From: Kingdonia uniflora
Lineage: Eukaryota > Streptophyta > Magnoliopsida > Ranunculales > Circaeasteraceae
Reading direction: 5' to 3'
Assembly: GCA_014058105.1 (NCBI GenBank)
Contig: JACGCM010002205.1
Coordinates: forward strand, 3,410,001-3,474,000
Length of the DNA stretch: 64,000 nucleotides
Below the pieces are notes generated by a model, which worked only from the letters and a program-made list of their open reading frames with translations, was not told where the DNA came from and searched no databases. A program made the position numbers and the translations under genes. Positions 11,390-23,020 of this stretch are shown here, one piece after another. The number at the start of each line of letters is the position of its first letter. Positions within the stretch are counted from its first letter, which is position 1.

Positions 11390-13300
11390 ACACTCGTATC
11401 CCCCTCCACGACGATGATTTCACCTCAGAACCGGACAATACTACAAATTACTGGTGGGAATACTAGGTTTAGACCGCATATCGAACCTACAATATATAAA
11501 AATATATATTTTGTCTCTTTCTCTATAGTACATACAGGTAAAATAAACCCACCTTCTACAAAGTCAATACGTTTATTTTACAAATTCCCAAAACAAACGC
11601 AAAATCAATTATATCAAATTTCCCCCTTCTTCCCCAAATGCATATTTTCTCCCTCTAACAGTCTATTCATTACCTAAACTCATATTCCCCATTTTTATTC
11701 AAACACCCCATAACCCCAACATTATCAAATGTACATATCAAACAAGTTTTAATACATATCAAATAGATTACTACAAATGTCGCATAGATTATTAAACCAA
11801 TCAACTGGACAGAGCTTTATATTACCAACCTGTACTTGAAAAACAACAATTCTCTGCTTTACCCGGACGTCTTTTCGAGTATGAACTCTCCCGCCGCTTT
11901 ATTTCATACTATCTCAGCAGGCACATTTTTTTGATTACAAGCATCATCATGACTTCTGTAATAACGTATACCATCATCACTTCAGTCCCTATTATCTGCC
12001 ATTAGACAATTTTGCACCTCTTCTTCAAACACAGTACATATGACCAATCACTATACTTTAATACCCTACCAAGATCGTATAACTTTCTTAAAAGAGTTTA
12101 ATATTCAAAATCTGAAGATATCAATATAGTTCTTAAAATCCTAAAGCTGTCTCCCACAATATCCGTACACAAAGATTAAAACATAATACTTTATTTTTAT
12201 TCAATCAGATCGAGACATCGTATTCGTTTATCCTCTCAAGATCTCTCATCTTTTATTTATTCAAACCCAACCACACAACACTCAAAAATAGATTACTTAT
12301 TACGAACTCCAATACTATGAGCTTACTGAACTCCCCAATCACATCTAAAATAGCCTCGATGATGAGCCTCCCCGCACATAATGATTTCCCCTCTTATTTC
12401 CCTGGCATCCTCTTCAACGATCTTGCATATGCGAGCTGTCGAACAGTCAGTTCCGGTACCATGGCACTTGACAATGACCTCCGAAACACGTTGCACAAAA
12501 AAATTAGGCATACTCTACACACTTCCCATCTTTGTCAAGTTCAGTCAGATTTAACGACCATTTCGGCAACACTGCATCATAAGGGAGTTTGGTAAAAATA
12601 CCGCTCACAAAGTTCAACAACCTTGATATGAAAGTGACCATCTACTGCCTGATTAGCACGCTGAGCACAAGTTCTCACCATGGACAAATTAACCCCCTCC
12701 ACTGCAAAATTATCCCTGCAGAAGATGCAAATCAAAGTAGCCAAGATTCATGATTTTATAACCGCCAGGAAGATCTTTGCAAATATCACCCCACTAAATT
12801 GGCCAAAGGATATCTTGTTGAAAGAAAGTTCACAGAATAGCATAATATCAACATCAAATGTTGAATATTGTGATAGATCATTTTTTCCATAGTATAAAAT
12901 ATCTCATTTGATTTTGTACGAGAAAATATACAATGGTGCAACATACAAGATCACGCAAATCCAGCAGTAGCGCCTACAGATCCATGTCTACCCTTTCTCG
13001 CAGTTCAAAAAACTTTGTAACCCAATTCGAGTATACAGATACAAATAATAAATTACACAGACAAGTTCACGACAAAGAATCATTACCTCAGAACGAAGTT
13101 ATTTTATTAATTCAAAATTTTCTTTACAGGATACTTTATAGATATCAAAATATCCCCAATAATTACGACAGAATACATCACAAAATTATAGTTCAAATTA
13201 CTTTTCAGGAATTAGCAGAGAAGATGATGAAAAACTAGCAACTTCTAAACCCTGATCCCATGTTGTACGATCCAGGAAACAATCAAAACAAGAAATCACA
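11390..13300. other. Non-coding or unrecognised part of E1 3' region
   Basis: This AT-rich stretch lies between the two antisense ORFs of E1. Short open pieces occur on both strands (for example 12323-12511 on -, 12933-13238 on +), but none shows a recognisable domain or has a counterpart that I can see in E2 or E3. I regard it as spacer or decayed sequence. Confidence 0.4.
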
Positions 13301-13339
13301 GATGAAAGATCTTCTTCATAGCCAAGATCTATGGTCCAT

Positions 13340-13755
13340 AGAAGAAAATGATCCTCTACATCCTCCCACCTATTCTACCATAACCTCCACCCCGCATGCT
13401 AGGGACAGACGGAAGGTCTTACCTTTTAGAAAGATCCCATTTACTAGTAGGATACCGGCGAGACTCTCGGACGAATGCTTGCCGCTTCATCATCAGTTAT
13501 CTCAGCCTCCTCCACCAGCAGACGAAGCTCATTTTGACGATTCACCTCAGATGTCAATAAATAGTAAAACTGCTCCATCTGATAATAATCATCACCCGCC
13601 TCCATCACTTCTTCATATAACATAAGGTAATAGGAAGGCGACACTGGAATCAGTGTCGGAAAATGCAGAGGTTGGTATGCAAAGTTTCGGATACGCAATT
13701 CCTCCATCTTTCTACGAATCCTAGACTCCCGAGATTAGTTCCTGGTAGTCGCCAT
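13340..13755 (-). pseudogene. E1 small antisense ORF-a with Gly-rich tail
   Basis: I place the start at the ATG complement 13753-13755 (MATTRN), in frame through one stop with 13707-13444. The conserved heart is MEELRIRNFAYQPLHFPTLI, then PVSPSYYLMLYEEVMEAGDD and YYQMEQFYYLLTSEVNRQNE. It aligns with E3 at 62897-63229 (MVKTQRMVYEERV..., PTPIPVPPTYHKILEDKV, EAKEDFYYMWRFHYVVLTGE) and more loosely with E2 at 46791-47084. After the stop a glycine run (GGGYGRIGG) appears in another frame at about 13345-13395; Gly-rich tails follow the E2 and E3 copies too. A TATA box lies 100 bases upstream. No known domain is recognised. It is broken by a stop and a shift. Confidence 0.62.
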
Positions 13756-13847
13756 ACTTTTAATAGTCAAGAATTCACAATAATCAAGAATGGAGAAGAA
13801 GAGAGTCAGAGACGAAGACTTGACTCCTCACTCTCACTTCCGTATGG

Positions 13848-13855
13848 CTTTTATA
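13848..13855 (-). promoter_or_regulatory. Putative antisense TATA box for ORF-a of E1
   Basis: TATAAAAG on the - strand, 100 bases before the ORF-a start. A TATA box at 50-100 bases is also present in front of the E2 and E3 copies. Confidence 0.45.
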
Positions 13856-14031
13856 CTATGATCAACATTTAAAATAGACTCGTCAGATTCCCAATGACTG
13901 AAGGAATTCCTATACCGATAAACATCAACTAGAACCAATGGTTCTCGAAAACCTAAAAGACACAAATAAGATACTTATGAATTTGCACTGGAAATCATTC
14001 CTATATTTTAACTACAGTATTAGTGACACTT

Positions 14032-14345
14032 CTCAACCAACACCACTCACCCGCAAGGTTTCTCGCACTGTTTGCTGAGAGGGGGTGGCTGTAGTGGCAT
14101 ATTCCGTATCTCGAACTTATGCTTCATCTTCAAACTGCATGCGGGCTTTTAATCTCACCAATAGAGTACGTGGCATAGAAAGTATTAAGATAACAATGTC
14201 AGGAAGCAAATATAGCATGAATTTCTCAACCAACACCACTCATCCATGAGGTTCCTCGTGCTATTGGTGGAAAGCCGTCTTGGAATAGCTTATTTTGTAC
14301 CTCATACTCAAAGCTTCATCCTCGAACTCGTCAGCATACAGGAAA
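14032..14345 (+). repeat. Imperfect tandem duplication across the 3' LTR border of E1
   Basis: The stretch from 14032 (ctcaaccaacaccactcacc, later ...cgaacttatgcttcatc) recurs from 14225 (ctcaaccaacaccactcatc, later ...catactcaaagcttcatc), a period of 193 bases over roughly 120 bases. The first copy spans the polypurine tract and LTR start. In the second copy the purine tract is lost. Confidence 0.65.
14076..14089 (+). other. Polypurine tract of E1
   Basis: The purine-rich gagagggggtgg directly precedes TGTAGTGGCATATTCC, which matches the LTR start of E2 (TGTAGTAGCATATTC on its own strand). This fixes the 3' LTR start at 14090. Confidence 0.65.
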
Positions 14346-14833
14346 TACTACTAAAGACATTCCTCAATTCCAGTCATCACTTTCAACCTCTACGTCTGCA
14401 GTTCGATGCACGCAAGTGTACAGTCATCAATAGAGCCGTTGTACATCAACAGAGGTCAGGACGTTATATCATCTGGTCAAAAAATATCTTACATCTACTT
14501 TGTAACATCCACCATTAAGAATATTAATGGTCGTCAAATGGTCATATGATGAGACCTATAAATAGAGCCTGAAAACTACAGATTAAAGACAGGCAATTCT
14601 ATATAGAAGAATCCCTCCTCCAAAACTTCATATACTCAGAGTATTCATTGTAATAAGCTAGCAACTTCAATATGATCATCTTCTCTTACTCAAAATCCAC
14701 AACAGAGGTCGTGGTTTTTAACCTATTCAAAGGTTTTCCATGTTAAATTATCTTATTGTTCATCATTCTTGAGCATTCTAAACACATTTGATGTAGGGCT
14801 AAGTTCGAGTCCCAGAATTATGCCATTTCAACA
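14090..14833 (+). repeat. 3' LTR of E1
   Basis: About 744 bases, from TGTAGTGGCATATT to GCCATTTCAACA. Its last 394 bases match window positions 1-400. The terminal motif resembles the ends of the E2 and E3 LTRs (GCCATTACA-like). Confidence 0.8.
14557..14564 (+). promoter_or_regulatory. Sense TATA box in 3' LTR of E1
   Basis: tataaata in gagacctataaatagagcc, in the middle of the LTR where the sense promoter is expected. The 5' LTR copy reads tctaaata. Confidence 0.5.
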
Positions 14834-15027
14834 GGGGTTAGATTTTTAACTTTATACTGTAAGATTGTTTTCCTGGAATAAAATACAATTTCAGGTTTAT
14901 GTTGCCTTTATTTCCAGCTTAATTTATGTTATGATTTTCTTTGAAGCTATAAACTATTAAGAACATATGTCTCAATTGTTGTAGAGCCTTTCCATATTTA
15001 AGTTCATGAAGTGAACATTGAAAACCA

Positions 15028-15885
15028 GCAACATATGCATACAATCAAAATTAAGTAAGGTATCAACAAATTAAGCTCAACCCCAACTTTATTCTTAAAA
15101 GTAATTACTGGCAACTTCTCTTGCTCTGAATAGTATATTTAGAATATAAAAAATAAAGAAAAACAATTCAAGATCCTTTTATATATGCTAATAACATTGT
15201 CTTAGTGATTACAAGATAATATATACAACAATTTTTTAGCTAGGTCAGTGAGCCATACTAGAATATAATCCTTCATTGAGCAAAGTCTACACAGACTAAT
15301 GCTTGCGAATAAAGCTTATGATTTGGATGCTAGAAATTGTCTATTAGGCTTGTAATCAGTTACCATTAAAAGTTCTTCCCAATTAATTTGTTCTCGTACC
15401 AACTGGAAGACCAATTTAAAGAATCTCTCATAAGGTTCTTTAGCAAAGCCAACATGGATTCTTTTGTGTCTTGCCTCAATAAATAGGTTAGCATTTCTAA
15501 AAAATATATATATATCATTCATCCATAATTATATTTATAAATCTAAAATGCATAAACCATTAGGAGATAATCTGGTCTACTAGTTGATCTCTTTGTAGCA
15601 TTTTTTTACATTACCAGGTATGCACTTTTTTGTTTATGATGTAAAATATCAAAATAATAGAGTCAGTACCAATGATCAATAACCAATACTTGTCGTAACA
15701 ACAAATTGAAAACTACAACAAAAAATCAAACTCATGGTATAATTATTCATTAATGTATTATAATGATAATTTAATAATTTTTTCTATAAATAATATTCAA
15801 AAAGAAAGCCGACAACATATCTTTATAATCAAAATTAAGTAATATATCAAAAAATTAAATTCGACCCCAACTTTAATCTTTAAAA
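15028..15885 (+). repeat. Pair of direct repeats (about 73 bp) 784 bp apart
   Basis: 15028-15100 and 15812-15885 share caacatat, then atcaaaattaagtaa, atatcaa, aaattaa and accccaacttta blocks in the same order, with substitutions. They could be the ends of a small, very old non-autonomous element, or a segmental duplication. No target duplication was found. Confidence 0.6.
15316..15522 (-). CDS. Unrecognised 68-residue open frame
   Basis: It stays open through RNANLFIEARHKRIHVGFAK and EPYERFFKLVFQLVREQINW, then EELLMVTDYKPNRQFLASKS. The composition is that of a real soluble protein (charged and aromatic residues mixed), unlike the low-complexity frames around it. I do not recognise the family. 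It may be an exon of a decayed gene, since no convincing start or promoter is visible. Chance is not excluded. Confidence 0.2.
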   Translation of the reverse strand: MNDIYIFFRNANLFIEARHKRIHVGFAKEPYERFFKLVFQLVREQINWEELLMVTDYKPNRQFLASKS

Positions 15886-17040
15886 TAACGCATTTGAGAC
15901 AGAGTAGACCAGGAATGGTGCGGATACAATTGACAAAAAACAAAATGAAGAAACCAATGAAAATGAGCTAGACCAGAAAGAAAAAAAATTAAGACCAAGC
16001 AGAAGATGTAAAATTAAGATCCAAAAGCTCCACATATAAGGAACGATTCCGACAGTGTGAGAACCAGAAGTGACTAGGGGCATAACATTATTTTTTTTAG
16101 GTATTTAGAGAATCAATTGAGACTAAGACATTTATAGTCAATTTTAATAGTATTATGTTATTCTATATCACCAAACTATAATTATTTAATTTATTAAATT
16201 TTTAGCATGTTATATCAATATTATCCATTAATCTTTACTTTATATTAAGAAATTTGACTGACTTTACCCAATTTTGTTGGCTGCTACTACTATCCATATG
16301 TACTTATTTGCTACTCATTTGCTAATGTGTGCTACTATGATTAAGTTATTTAGAACATTGAGGCCGGAGTTTGAAAGTAGTAATGTCATATCCTCATAGG
16401 CAAATAAATGAGTTATTCTTATGTGTATGCCTTCAAAACTTAATATTAGATGTTCATATATACAACATAAAATATTCTTTTATGGGGAGTGTGCCCCCCA
16501 AAACATCTCAAAGAAACTAGGTTGATGTCAATGGAAAACCCCAAAACAAGGTATAATGGTACTCACATTACTGGTGCTCACAACGGCCTTCTAAATGGTT
16601 ATGGGGTTTTGGGAGTAATGGCACATAAAACATTGGGCAAGAGGGCTACTTCAGGCTTTCGGAGCGTATGCACTTCAATCTTAGGCGAATGTTACTATTA
16701 AACTTAATCTATAAGTATACATACAAAAAAAATAACAACAAATACAATAGTATTAGCAATAAAACCATCTCCCATCAACGGTTGTATATGATTTTAGCAA
16801 AACATTAATGTCCCATGACATAGGATTTGCATTGTTATCTAAAAGAAACCTATGTAATTCATTACGTTTACAATATGAAATCCCATCGTATTCCCAAAAA
16901 TAACGTGTTTGCACGCGTGTAAGCGTATCCGTAACTGCTCGTATTATTAATGAAAAATAAGAACTATGCACGACATTTGTTTATGAAAAGGGATATCCCT
17001 TCTAGTATATGATAGGTGGTAAAATATAGATGGTACTCAC

Positions 17041-17398
17041 CTTATTCTGAAAATCTGCAACTTCAGCTTCTGCCTGCTAAATATGTGAGCAACATCGCTA
17101 AAAGAAGATTTCAGAGTAAGAGACAGGTTTACCCAAATGCCTCCAATGCAAGAAACTATTGACCCTCCCTCATTTTTAGCATTGAAAGAGTAAAGGAGTT
17201 TAGAGCTAAGGGCATTAAGATGATAAGATCCTGGAGACTGTTACAACTGACGAAAGATAGCGCTTGTTCTAATTTTCTACCCATTGAACCAGATGCTATT
17301 AAGCTCAAAGTGAGTTGCATTGATAAGGGAGATAATACAAGGTTGGAGTCTTTGGCTTTTTCCATCCTAACAGACTTTACAAACTCAAGACAAAAAAC
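17041..17398 (-). pseudogene. Serpin pseudogene, exon 1 fragment
   Basis: Read on the - strand: FVKSVRMEKAKDSNLVLSPL, then SMQLTLSLIASGSMGRKLEQ and LSFVSCNSLQDLI, matching the plant serpin N-terminal part (usual form: KDSNLVFSPLSIHVVLSLIA-like). After a one-base shift it continues as NAKNEGGSIVSCIGGIWVNL and SLTLKSSFSDVAHI, and after a second shift as QAEAEVADFQNK. That ends exactly at a GTGAGT donor (complement of 17035-17040), the position of the intron in two-exon plant serpins. Serpins are serine/cysteine protease inhibitors. No reactive-centre exon is visible. The 5' side is cut by the copia insertion, and the missing N-terminus reappears at 30027. Confidence 0.85.
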
Positions 17399-17655
17399 TA
17401 TTAGGATATGATGAATCTAGAGCAATATAAGACTATAGCATGAACAAGAGAGAAAGAGATAAAGATATTTATTGATTATCATAACCATGTTGTCTGTACA
17501 TAATAAAATGATAAATATAAATAACCCAGAAAGATTCCCTATTCTACTCTAACTCTCCCCATAACCCTATTGGGCCTATGGGTTTGCTAGGAGTCTATAT
17601 AAGGCACCCCAACCCTGTTGGGTTCCTAGCTTGGGCTTGGACCCAACTCCTAACA
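17399..17655 (-). repeat. 3' LTR of the copia element
   Basis: On the - strand it starts TGTTAGGAGTTGGGTCCAAG and ends ATCATATCCTAATA. It matches 29771-30026 throughout. The last dinucleotide CA has become TA. Confidence 0.9.
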
Positions 17656-17668
17656 CTCCCCCTTGGGG
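17656..17668 (-). other. Polypurine tract of the copia element
   Basis: On the - strand CCCCAAGGGGGAG lies directly before the 3' LTR, as expected for the plus-strand primer. Confidence 0.75.
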
Positions 17669-17899
17669 TGTTCCATACTAGGACGACTTGCCTCATCAAA
17701 ATCTCCAGCCAGTAAAACCTCCTAGGATAAAAACTCTGCTATCTGGAAAATGAGTATAACACGCATGTGTCCACGTCAGGGTGGAACTACTCCCCCTAAC
17801 GTCGATCTCCATGAGATCTATCTCCCTGAGATAATAAATCTTGTAAACTTCACATGCGGATTCCATGAACTAATCTCTTGAATGTAGGATATGCAAGAG

Positions 17900-19330
17900 C
17901 CTTCATAAATAGATCAGCCAAGTTGTCTTCTAAATGGACTTGAACAACGTCGACCTCATTCATCGCAACTCGTGTATATAGAAGAATTTTGGTAAAATAT
18001 GTTTTATTTTGTCACCTTTAATAAATCTGCCTTCGACTTGAGTGATACAAGCTGCATTATCTTCATAAAGTGTCGTCGGCTTATCATGGATTGAATTCAG
18101 ACCGCAACTCCCGTTGATGTGGTTGATCATAGACCGCAACCAAAAACATTCTCTCCCGGCTTAATGTAGTGCAAAAATCTCTGCGTGGTTCAAGGATGTA
18201 GTAACTATTGTCTGCTTCACTGATCTTCTTGAAATCACAGTATCTTCATACAAGAATACATAACTCGATTGTGATCGGCCTTTAAGTAGATCTGACAAAT
18301 ATCTTACATTGGCGTATCTTATAATTTCTCGTTTGCCAAGTTGTGGATAGAACAGACCCCAGTCTTTCTTGCTGACGAGATATCTCTGAATGTGCTTGAT
18401 CTTAATCCAGTGTCTTTGGGTAGGAACATAACTATGGTAAGCTAAACAATTCACTGCGAATGATTCATTGGGTCTAGTATTCCCAGCTAACTATAGCAAA
18501 ACACCTCTTAGTTATGGCGTCATAGCCTTAGTAGTTTTTGCCCCCATTAAAATGGTGAAAGAGGTCGATGTCCACACCCAAGTGATGGACGCACAATAAA
18601 CGACTTAGGCACTGCATGCTACCTTCATATCGAAGTGCTAGATAACTCTTCTGATATATATTATTTGGTGTGTGACTGCCACTATCAAGATGTTCAATCA
18701 GCAAATCGAGGCACTCTTGATTTCCCAAGGTCTTGTATTTTGAATTCCTTCCCAAGGTATTCGGCGGCTCTCAAGATCTCCCCCAGAGGTCTAATGATAT
18801 CCAAATAATTTAATACACTGTTACGATGTGTGAAGCTAATATCTGTGTTCTAAATAAGAACGCTTGGACAGATAAGGATATTTGTAAAGTCCCTGACCTT
18901 CAAATACTCAGTCAACTTACTATGTCTCATGGGCCCTGATTGCTTCAAGTCAACCATAATTTTTCTAGTTGTATTACGTGCACACCTCGTGCGTCAGGCT
19001 TAATTGCTTCTAGAAGCTTATACCTTCCCAGGTAGCTTCATGTATATATCCGTATCTAGTTTCCCATATAGATACGTGGTATTTATATCAGACACATATC
19101 TAGGTTATCCCCGATAACTTGACAGACTAATAGTACTGAAACATTATAGCGTGTATAGCCGGGTAATAAGTTACATTGCAATCGATGACAGATCTCTTAA
19201 AGATTCCTGAGCAACAAGTCTTGTATTGACCATATTATCTCTGAGTTAATCATATTTCCATACCATTCCCATTTATAATTGACAGTTTCAATTATATCAT
19301 TTCGCATTATGCACAAGCTGAGCTTCGCTT
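17900..19330 (-). pseudogene. Copia reverse transcriptase and RNase H, degraded
   Basis: The clearest part is 18454-18161: QRHWIKIKHIQRYLVSKKDW then GLFYPQLGKREIIRYANVRY, LSDLLKGRSQSSYVFLYEDT and KQTIVTTSLNHAEIFALH. This is the RT tail and RNase H of copia Pol, where YADA reads YANV. Further left, DKPTTLYEDNAACITQVEGR follows in the same frame. RT itself lies to the right: DINTTYLYGKLDTDIYMKLP near 19060-19110 and LKQSGPMRHSKLTEYLKVRD near 18900. The catalytic YVDD box is no longer readable; the matching place reads YLDI. Many stops. Confidence 0.82.
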
Positions 19331-21250
19331 AGATTCCTGAGACCTACTGTTGTTAATGTACAACAACAGACAATTATTTACAATGAGTGGTTTTGAATCC
19401 TCATCTAGATGATGAGCACAACGGCGAATATGAATACCTTGTCAATGGGTGGTTCCATCCTCGATGAACTGACTGCACCATTAGTCATATCTGTCTCTTA
19501 TTCTGCAGTACCCGGCTCATAATACTTTCTTCCAACTATGCTCCGCATTAAGCGCGAGCCTCAGATTCGTTTGCGGTACTAATTCCCCTGGAACATTCTA
19601 CTGTGGTACTAGTTCCCCCAGAATGTTCTACTGTGTAGGTGTTTTACTTATAGGTACATACACTTACGGTACTTCAATAGTGTTTATGAATGTATTTATC
19701 AATTTATTTATAACCTATTGGAGGTTTGTAATCCGTTGAACCTTATTGTCACCTCACTTATGTATAGAGATCTAGATGAGACAATGATGGTGTTTTCCAA
19801 GACCTCTTAGAAACATCCGTAGTATTGACTGCCATATCTCCCCCTAATGCTGGAAATATTATCTCATCAAAGTAACAATAATCTACCCTGCAGAATATAC
19901 GTCGCCAGTGGGTCAAAATATCCAATAATAAATGTGAGTCATGACCCACATAATACCAAGCCAACATTGAGGGCCCTATCTTCATACATTATGGTGCGAG
20001 TGGCACTTGTACGAAACATCCAAATGTTTGTAGATGGGCGACACCGGGCTCCGACCCAGTTATTAGTCGCTTTAGGGAAAAAATAATTTGATGATTTGGC
20101 TAAAGAATGAACCCTAATTAGTGTTGTGGGAGCAAAAATACATATCCCACATACTAGCTGGAAGCTGTGATCATAATAACAGTGGCCTAACAATTATCTG
20201 AAATTGCTTGATTAGGTTCTTTGCCAATCTCGAGTTGGGTATGGTATGGGGTACTCACGATGCTCAATCATCTATCCCATTTAGAGATAAAATAATCATC
20301 AAAAGCCTGTAAGTCCAACTCCCAAGCCCCTGTCAAGTCATATCGATCAACTTTGATCAGTTAATCCAGGAACTGAGCTTACGATCGAATGATCTAAGTG
20401 AGAAGTCGTGTTAACGTTGCATTCCTAGAACCATCTTCTAGGTGTGTCTGCTATGACCATAAATATTCTAGTGTGCCACTATGGAAAGGTCCACATGGGT
20501 CTCCATGAATGTGTTTGGAGCAAAGGTTGGAGATCCCACTCCACCTCAGTCAAAGACTTTCCTGGAAAGCAATCATTACACGTATACTCTCTGGATCCGA
20601 GCCCTGAGGAGTGTATTAGAAACCGTTCTAATAGCGTGTTCTAACCTTTAGACAAGGAGTGAATGCACAGAACCCTGTCTGTCGGTGTCCTCCATAGTCA
20701 TTACATGATAAATATTATCATGTATCTCCCTAAACTCAGTAAAATCTGGCTGGATTTACTAGTACATAAATTGGATAAGATACCATGTATCTTACCGTTA
20801 GAGAGTAATAGCATGATACACTTAGTGCATTCTATCATGTTGGTCATGCCAATGATATTCGTGCCATCCTTGATGCACAAGGTTAGACAAGAAATATATG
20901 CATATCTCAAAAAGGATTGAGTGCGTGGTATTAATGTCTCTTAGACATGTCTCGCCACTTATCTGATTATCTGTCAAACTCAATGAGCAGATAGATTCAT
21001 AGGCGGGTTATATATAGTACATCAACTATAATATATGGAATTTAACTACTTCCCAAGCAAGAAATTCGAATAATCACAAATTATTATAACAAAATAAATC
21101 TCATGTATGTCACGTGAACTTTATTGAAATATAAATGATATGTTCCCAACAAAATCAAAAATACTGACAATAAAAAGTAAATCACGTCTATTTAGAAAAG
21201 AAACTACTAGTGTTCTCTCTAATGTAACATCACATGTCTAGTAAGATATC
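19331..21250 (-). pseudogene. Copia integrase/protease region, heavily decayed
   Basis: This lies between the recognisable gag knuckle and RT, so by element order it should hold protease and integrase. I could not find a continuous integrase core. The frames are broken everywhere, with a 30-bp duplication at 19576-19635. The identification rests on position only. Confidence 0.4.
19576..19635. repeat. Two tandem 30-bp units inside the copia coding region
   Basis: 19576-19605 and 19606-19635 are head-to-tail copies (gtactaattcccctggaaca / gtactagttcccccagaatg, each ending ttctactgtg). The unit is ten codons long, so the duplication would have kept the frame. Confidence 0.85.
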
Positions 21251-21258
21251 ATAACGGA

Positions 21259-22214
21259 TTACTCTGTATGTTGATCCTTGACAAAATCAGTGTCGTCGAA
21301 TAAGTCTAACGCTATAACCACCACAGGGGTAGAGTTAGTGTCAATAACTACCTGGTAGGTTCGGACTCTATCACTGGTAGCCACCCGTGGTGTAAGGCAT
21401 TCCTTTTCCCAGTGTCCTGTGTCACCGAAGTTAAAGCAAGTAGATTCCTGATTAATCTTTTTTTCCTTCTTCACATTGCCTTGTTTTAAGGATTTCTTAA
21501 ATCCTTTACCTCTCCTAGGGCCAAAGAGTTTTTGGTTCCCACCCTTCCTGTATCCTTGATATCCTCTCCTGCCCCTTCCATATCTTTGTCCCTGACGCGT
21601 AGAGTTGTTTCCCCAAAACTAAACATTATTTGACGCAGGCAACGGCGCACTCCCAAAAGGCTGCATAACATAATTCTTTATCAGAAGTTCATCATTCTAC
21701 TCATAGAGGAGCAGTGCCTAAATCAAGACTGTATGAGTCATCAAGTTCTCTAGTCGATATTGCCTTTAAATCGCCATATTGCTAACATGGAAGGTTGATA
21801 GAGTCTTCTCTATCATTTCAACATCAATGACTTTCTTCTCACACAGGTCAAGTATAGAAGTAATTTTATGGACTGCTGAGTTGTAATCAGCGACCGTCCT
21901 ATAATTTTAGAACTGAAGGGTATTCCATTGGTGCATCGTTTTTGGGAGCATAATGGTTTTTTGATGACCATAACGCCCCTGCAAGCTAGCTCAACCTTGT
22001 TGTGATATTCAGTCTTCAGGTCATCTTGAATATGATGACGAAGGATAAACAAAGCCCATGCTTTGTCCATAGGATCTTCCTTGTTGTCAACGGCGATGGT
22101 CTTCTGCAGACCAAGTAACTTCAAGAATTAGTCAACGTCAATGCACCAAGTGAGGTAATTGGCTCCAGTGAGCAGCAATGGTAGAAATTTAACATTTTTA
22201 AGCTTCGCAGACAT
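21259..22214 (-). pseudogene. Copia gag pseudogene
   Basis: The start is the ATG complement at 22212-22214 (MSAKLKNVKFLPLLLTGANY, then LTW), the usual copia gag N-terminus. The core 22124-21813 has MDKAWALFILRHHIQDDLKT, a UBN2-type gag pattern. Toward the end, 21474-21259 carries a zinc knuckle CFNFGDTGHWEKEC, where the second Cys of CX2CX4HX4C is Phe, so metal binding is lost. Frames shift between the pieces. Confidence 0.8.
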
Positions 22215-23020
22215 CTGTAATGGAAAATAAATATAGTAATGAGAGACAAAACTTGATAAACATATCAATTGCATGAAAGAATGATCAGAGTACTTAAAAT
22301 AAAGCTAAAAAAATGATTCCCAATTATATTATAGGTGAACCCTGTTCATATTCTAAAACTCATGAAATTCTGTTATAATAATTAAATCCCAAATTTTACC
22401 CTATAAAAATGACGATCTTAATCTTATGTGTAGTTTTAATAGAATCTTAGCCAAGATTGCTATTCAAAACCACTAGATGCGTATTATCCTTATACTGAGA
22501 ACTAGGGTATTTTAAGCCCTTAAGTTCTATAAAGATCTATATATTCTAGCCAATTGATTTATTTACTGTGAATATGAGGGGTATTAGATGTTTAGCTGAC
22601 AAGTGGTCCCATCCCGAAGTCAGCTGGGTTCTCAAGATAGGTTGATTATGCCTGTCTTTAAACTAGCATTCTATGGTACTATAGATTGCTATTAATGCAT
22701 ATATACCTCTAAATGTTATGCATGTAACATCTAATTGTACCTAGATATGAAAAATTGGTTCCTCAGATACCAAGTTTTTAGAAATAAGACTAAGTCGATT
22801 CCCAATTGAGCTCTAGTTATTTGTCATTGACAATTAACTGTGATTTAGATATGACTCATTATCGTATGCTAAATTAGTCTTGGTTTCGTATTATCAGTGA
22901 CCCCTGATCATGATAATTAGTATCCTAAGGGCATACTAGTAATATTTATAAGTTATCGTAAGATACTTAAATAGGTATTATACCATGTACTTATATCACA
23001 TATAAGGAAACTGAGATTAC
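22215..23020 (-). other. Copia leader, left part, up to the LINE
   Basis: AT-rich sequence upstream (in copia sense) of gag. No ORF or known motif seen. With 29117-29770 it forms an unusually long leader of about 1.4 kb, so it may hide a further old insertion. Confidence 0.5.

Larger units (their letters stand above)
1..14833 (+). mobile_element. Tat-like Ty3/gypsy LTR retrotransposon E1 (5' end outside window)
   Basis: An old Tat-lineage element on the + strand. The order seen is: end of the 5' LTR, PBS, gag, protease, reverse transcriptase, RNase H, a second archaeal-type RNase H, integrase, 44-bp tandem repeats, a long region with antisense ORFs, a polypurine tract and the 3' LTR. RNase H doubling and long 3' regions with extra ORFs are known hallmarks of Tat elements. 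The first 400 bases match 14440-14833, so about 350 bases of the 5' LTR lie to the left of the window. By eye the LTR copies differ at roughly one base in ten. All reading frames are broken. The target duplication cannot be checked because the left flank is missing. Confidence 0.88.
14834..17040. other. AT-rich intergenic or intron sequence left of the serpin exon
   Basis: There is no recognisable gene. Two direct repeats lie inside (15028-15100 and 15812-15885). Short open pieces at 15316-15522 (-), 16489-16701 (+) and 16753-16971 (-) show no domain I recognise. The right end immediately follows a splice donor of the serpin exon, so part of this stretch was probably serpin intron. I looked for a second serpin exon here and saw none. 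Confidence 0.5.

Noticed and set aside
13399..13422. AG/GTAAGA donor and CCCTAG acceptor between the ORF-a body and Gly tail of E1, suggesting an intron
   Set aside because: The intron would be about 24 bases, too short for plants, and E2 has the Gly tail in phase without an intron.
15880..16083. 67-residue hydrophobic open frame (-)
   Set aside because: Low-complexity Phe/Ser/Leu-rich frame in AT-rich DNA, with no start context or homologue recognised.
16489..16971. Two open frames (+ 16489-16701 and - 16753-16971) as candidate serpin exon 2
   Set aside because: Neither shows serpin exon 2 words such as ANALYFKG or the reactive-centre region.
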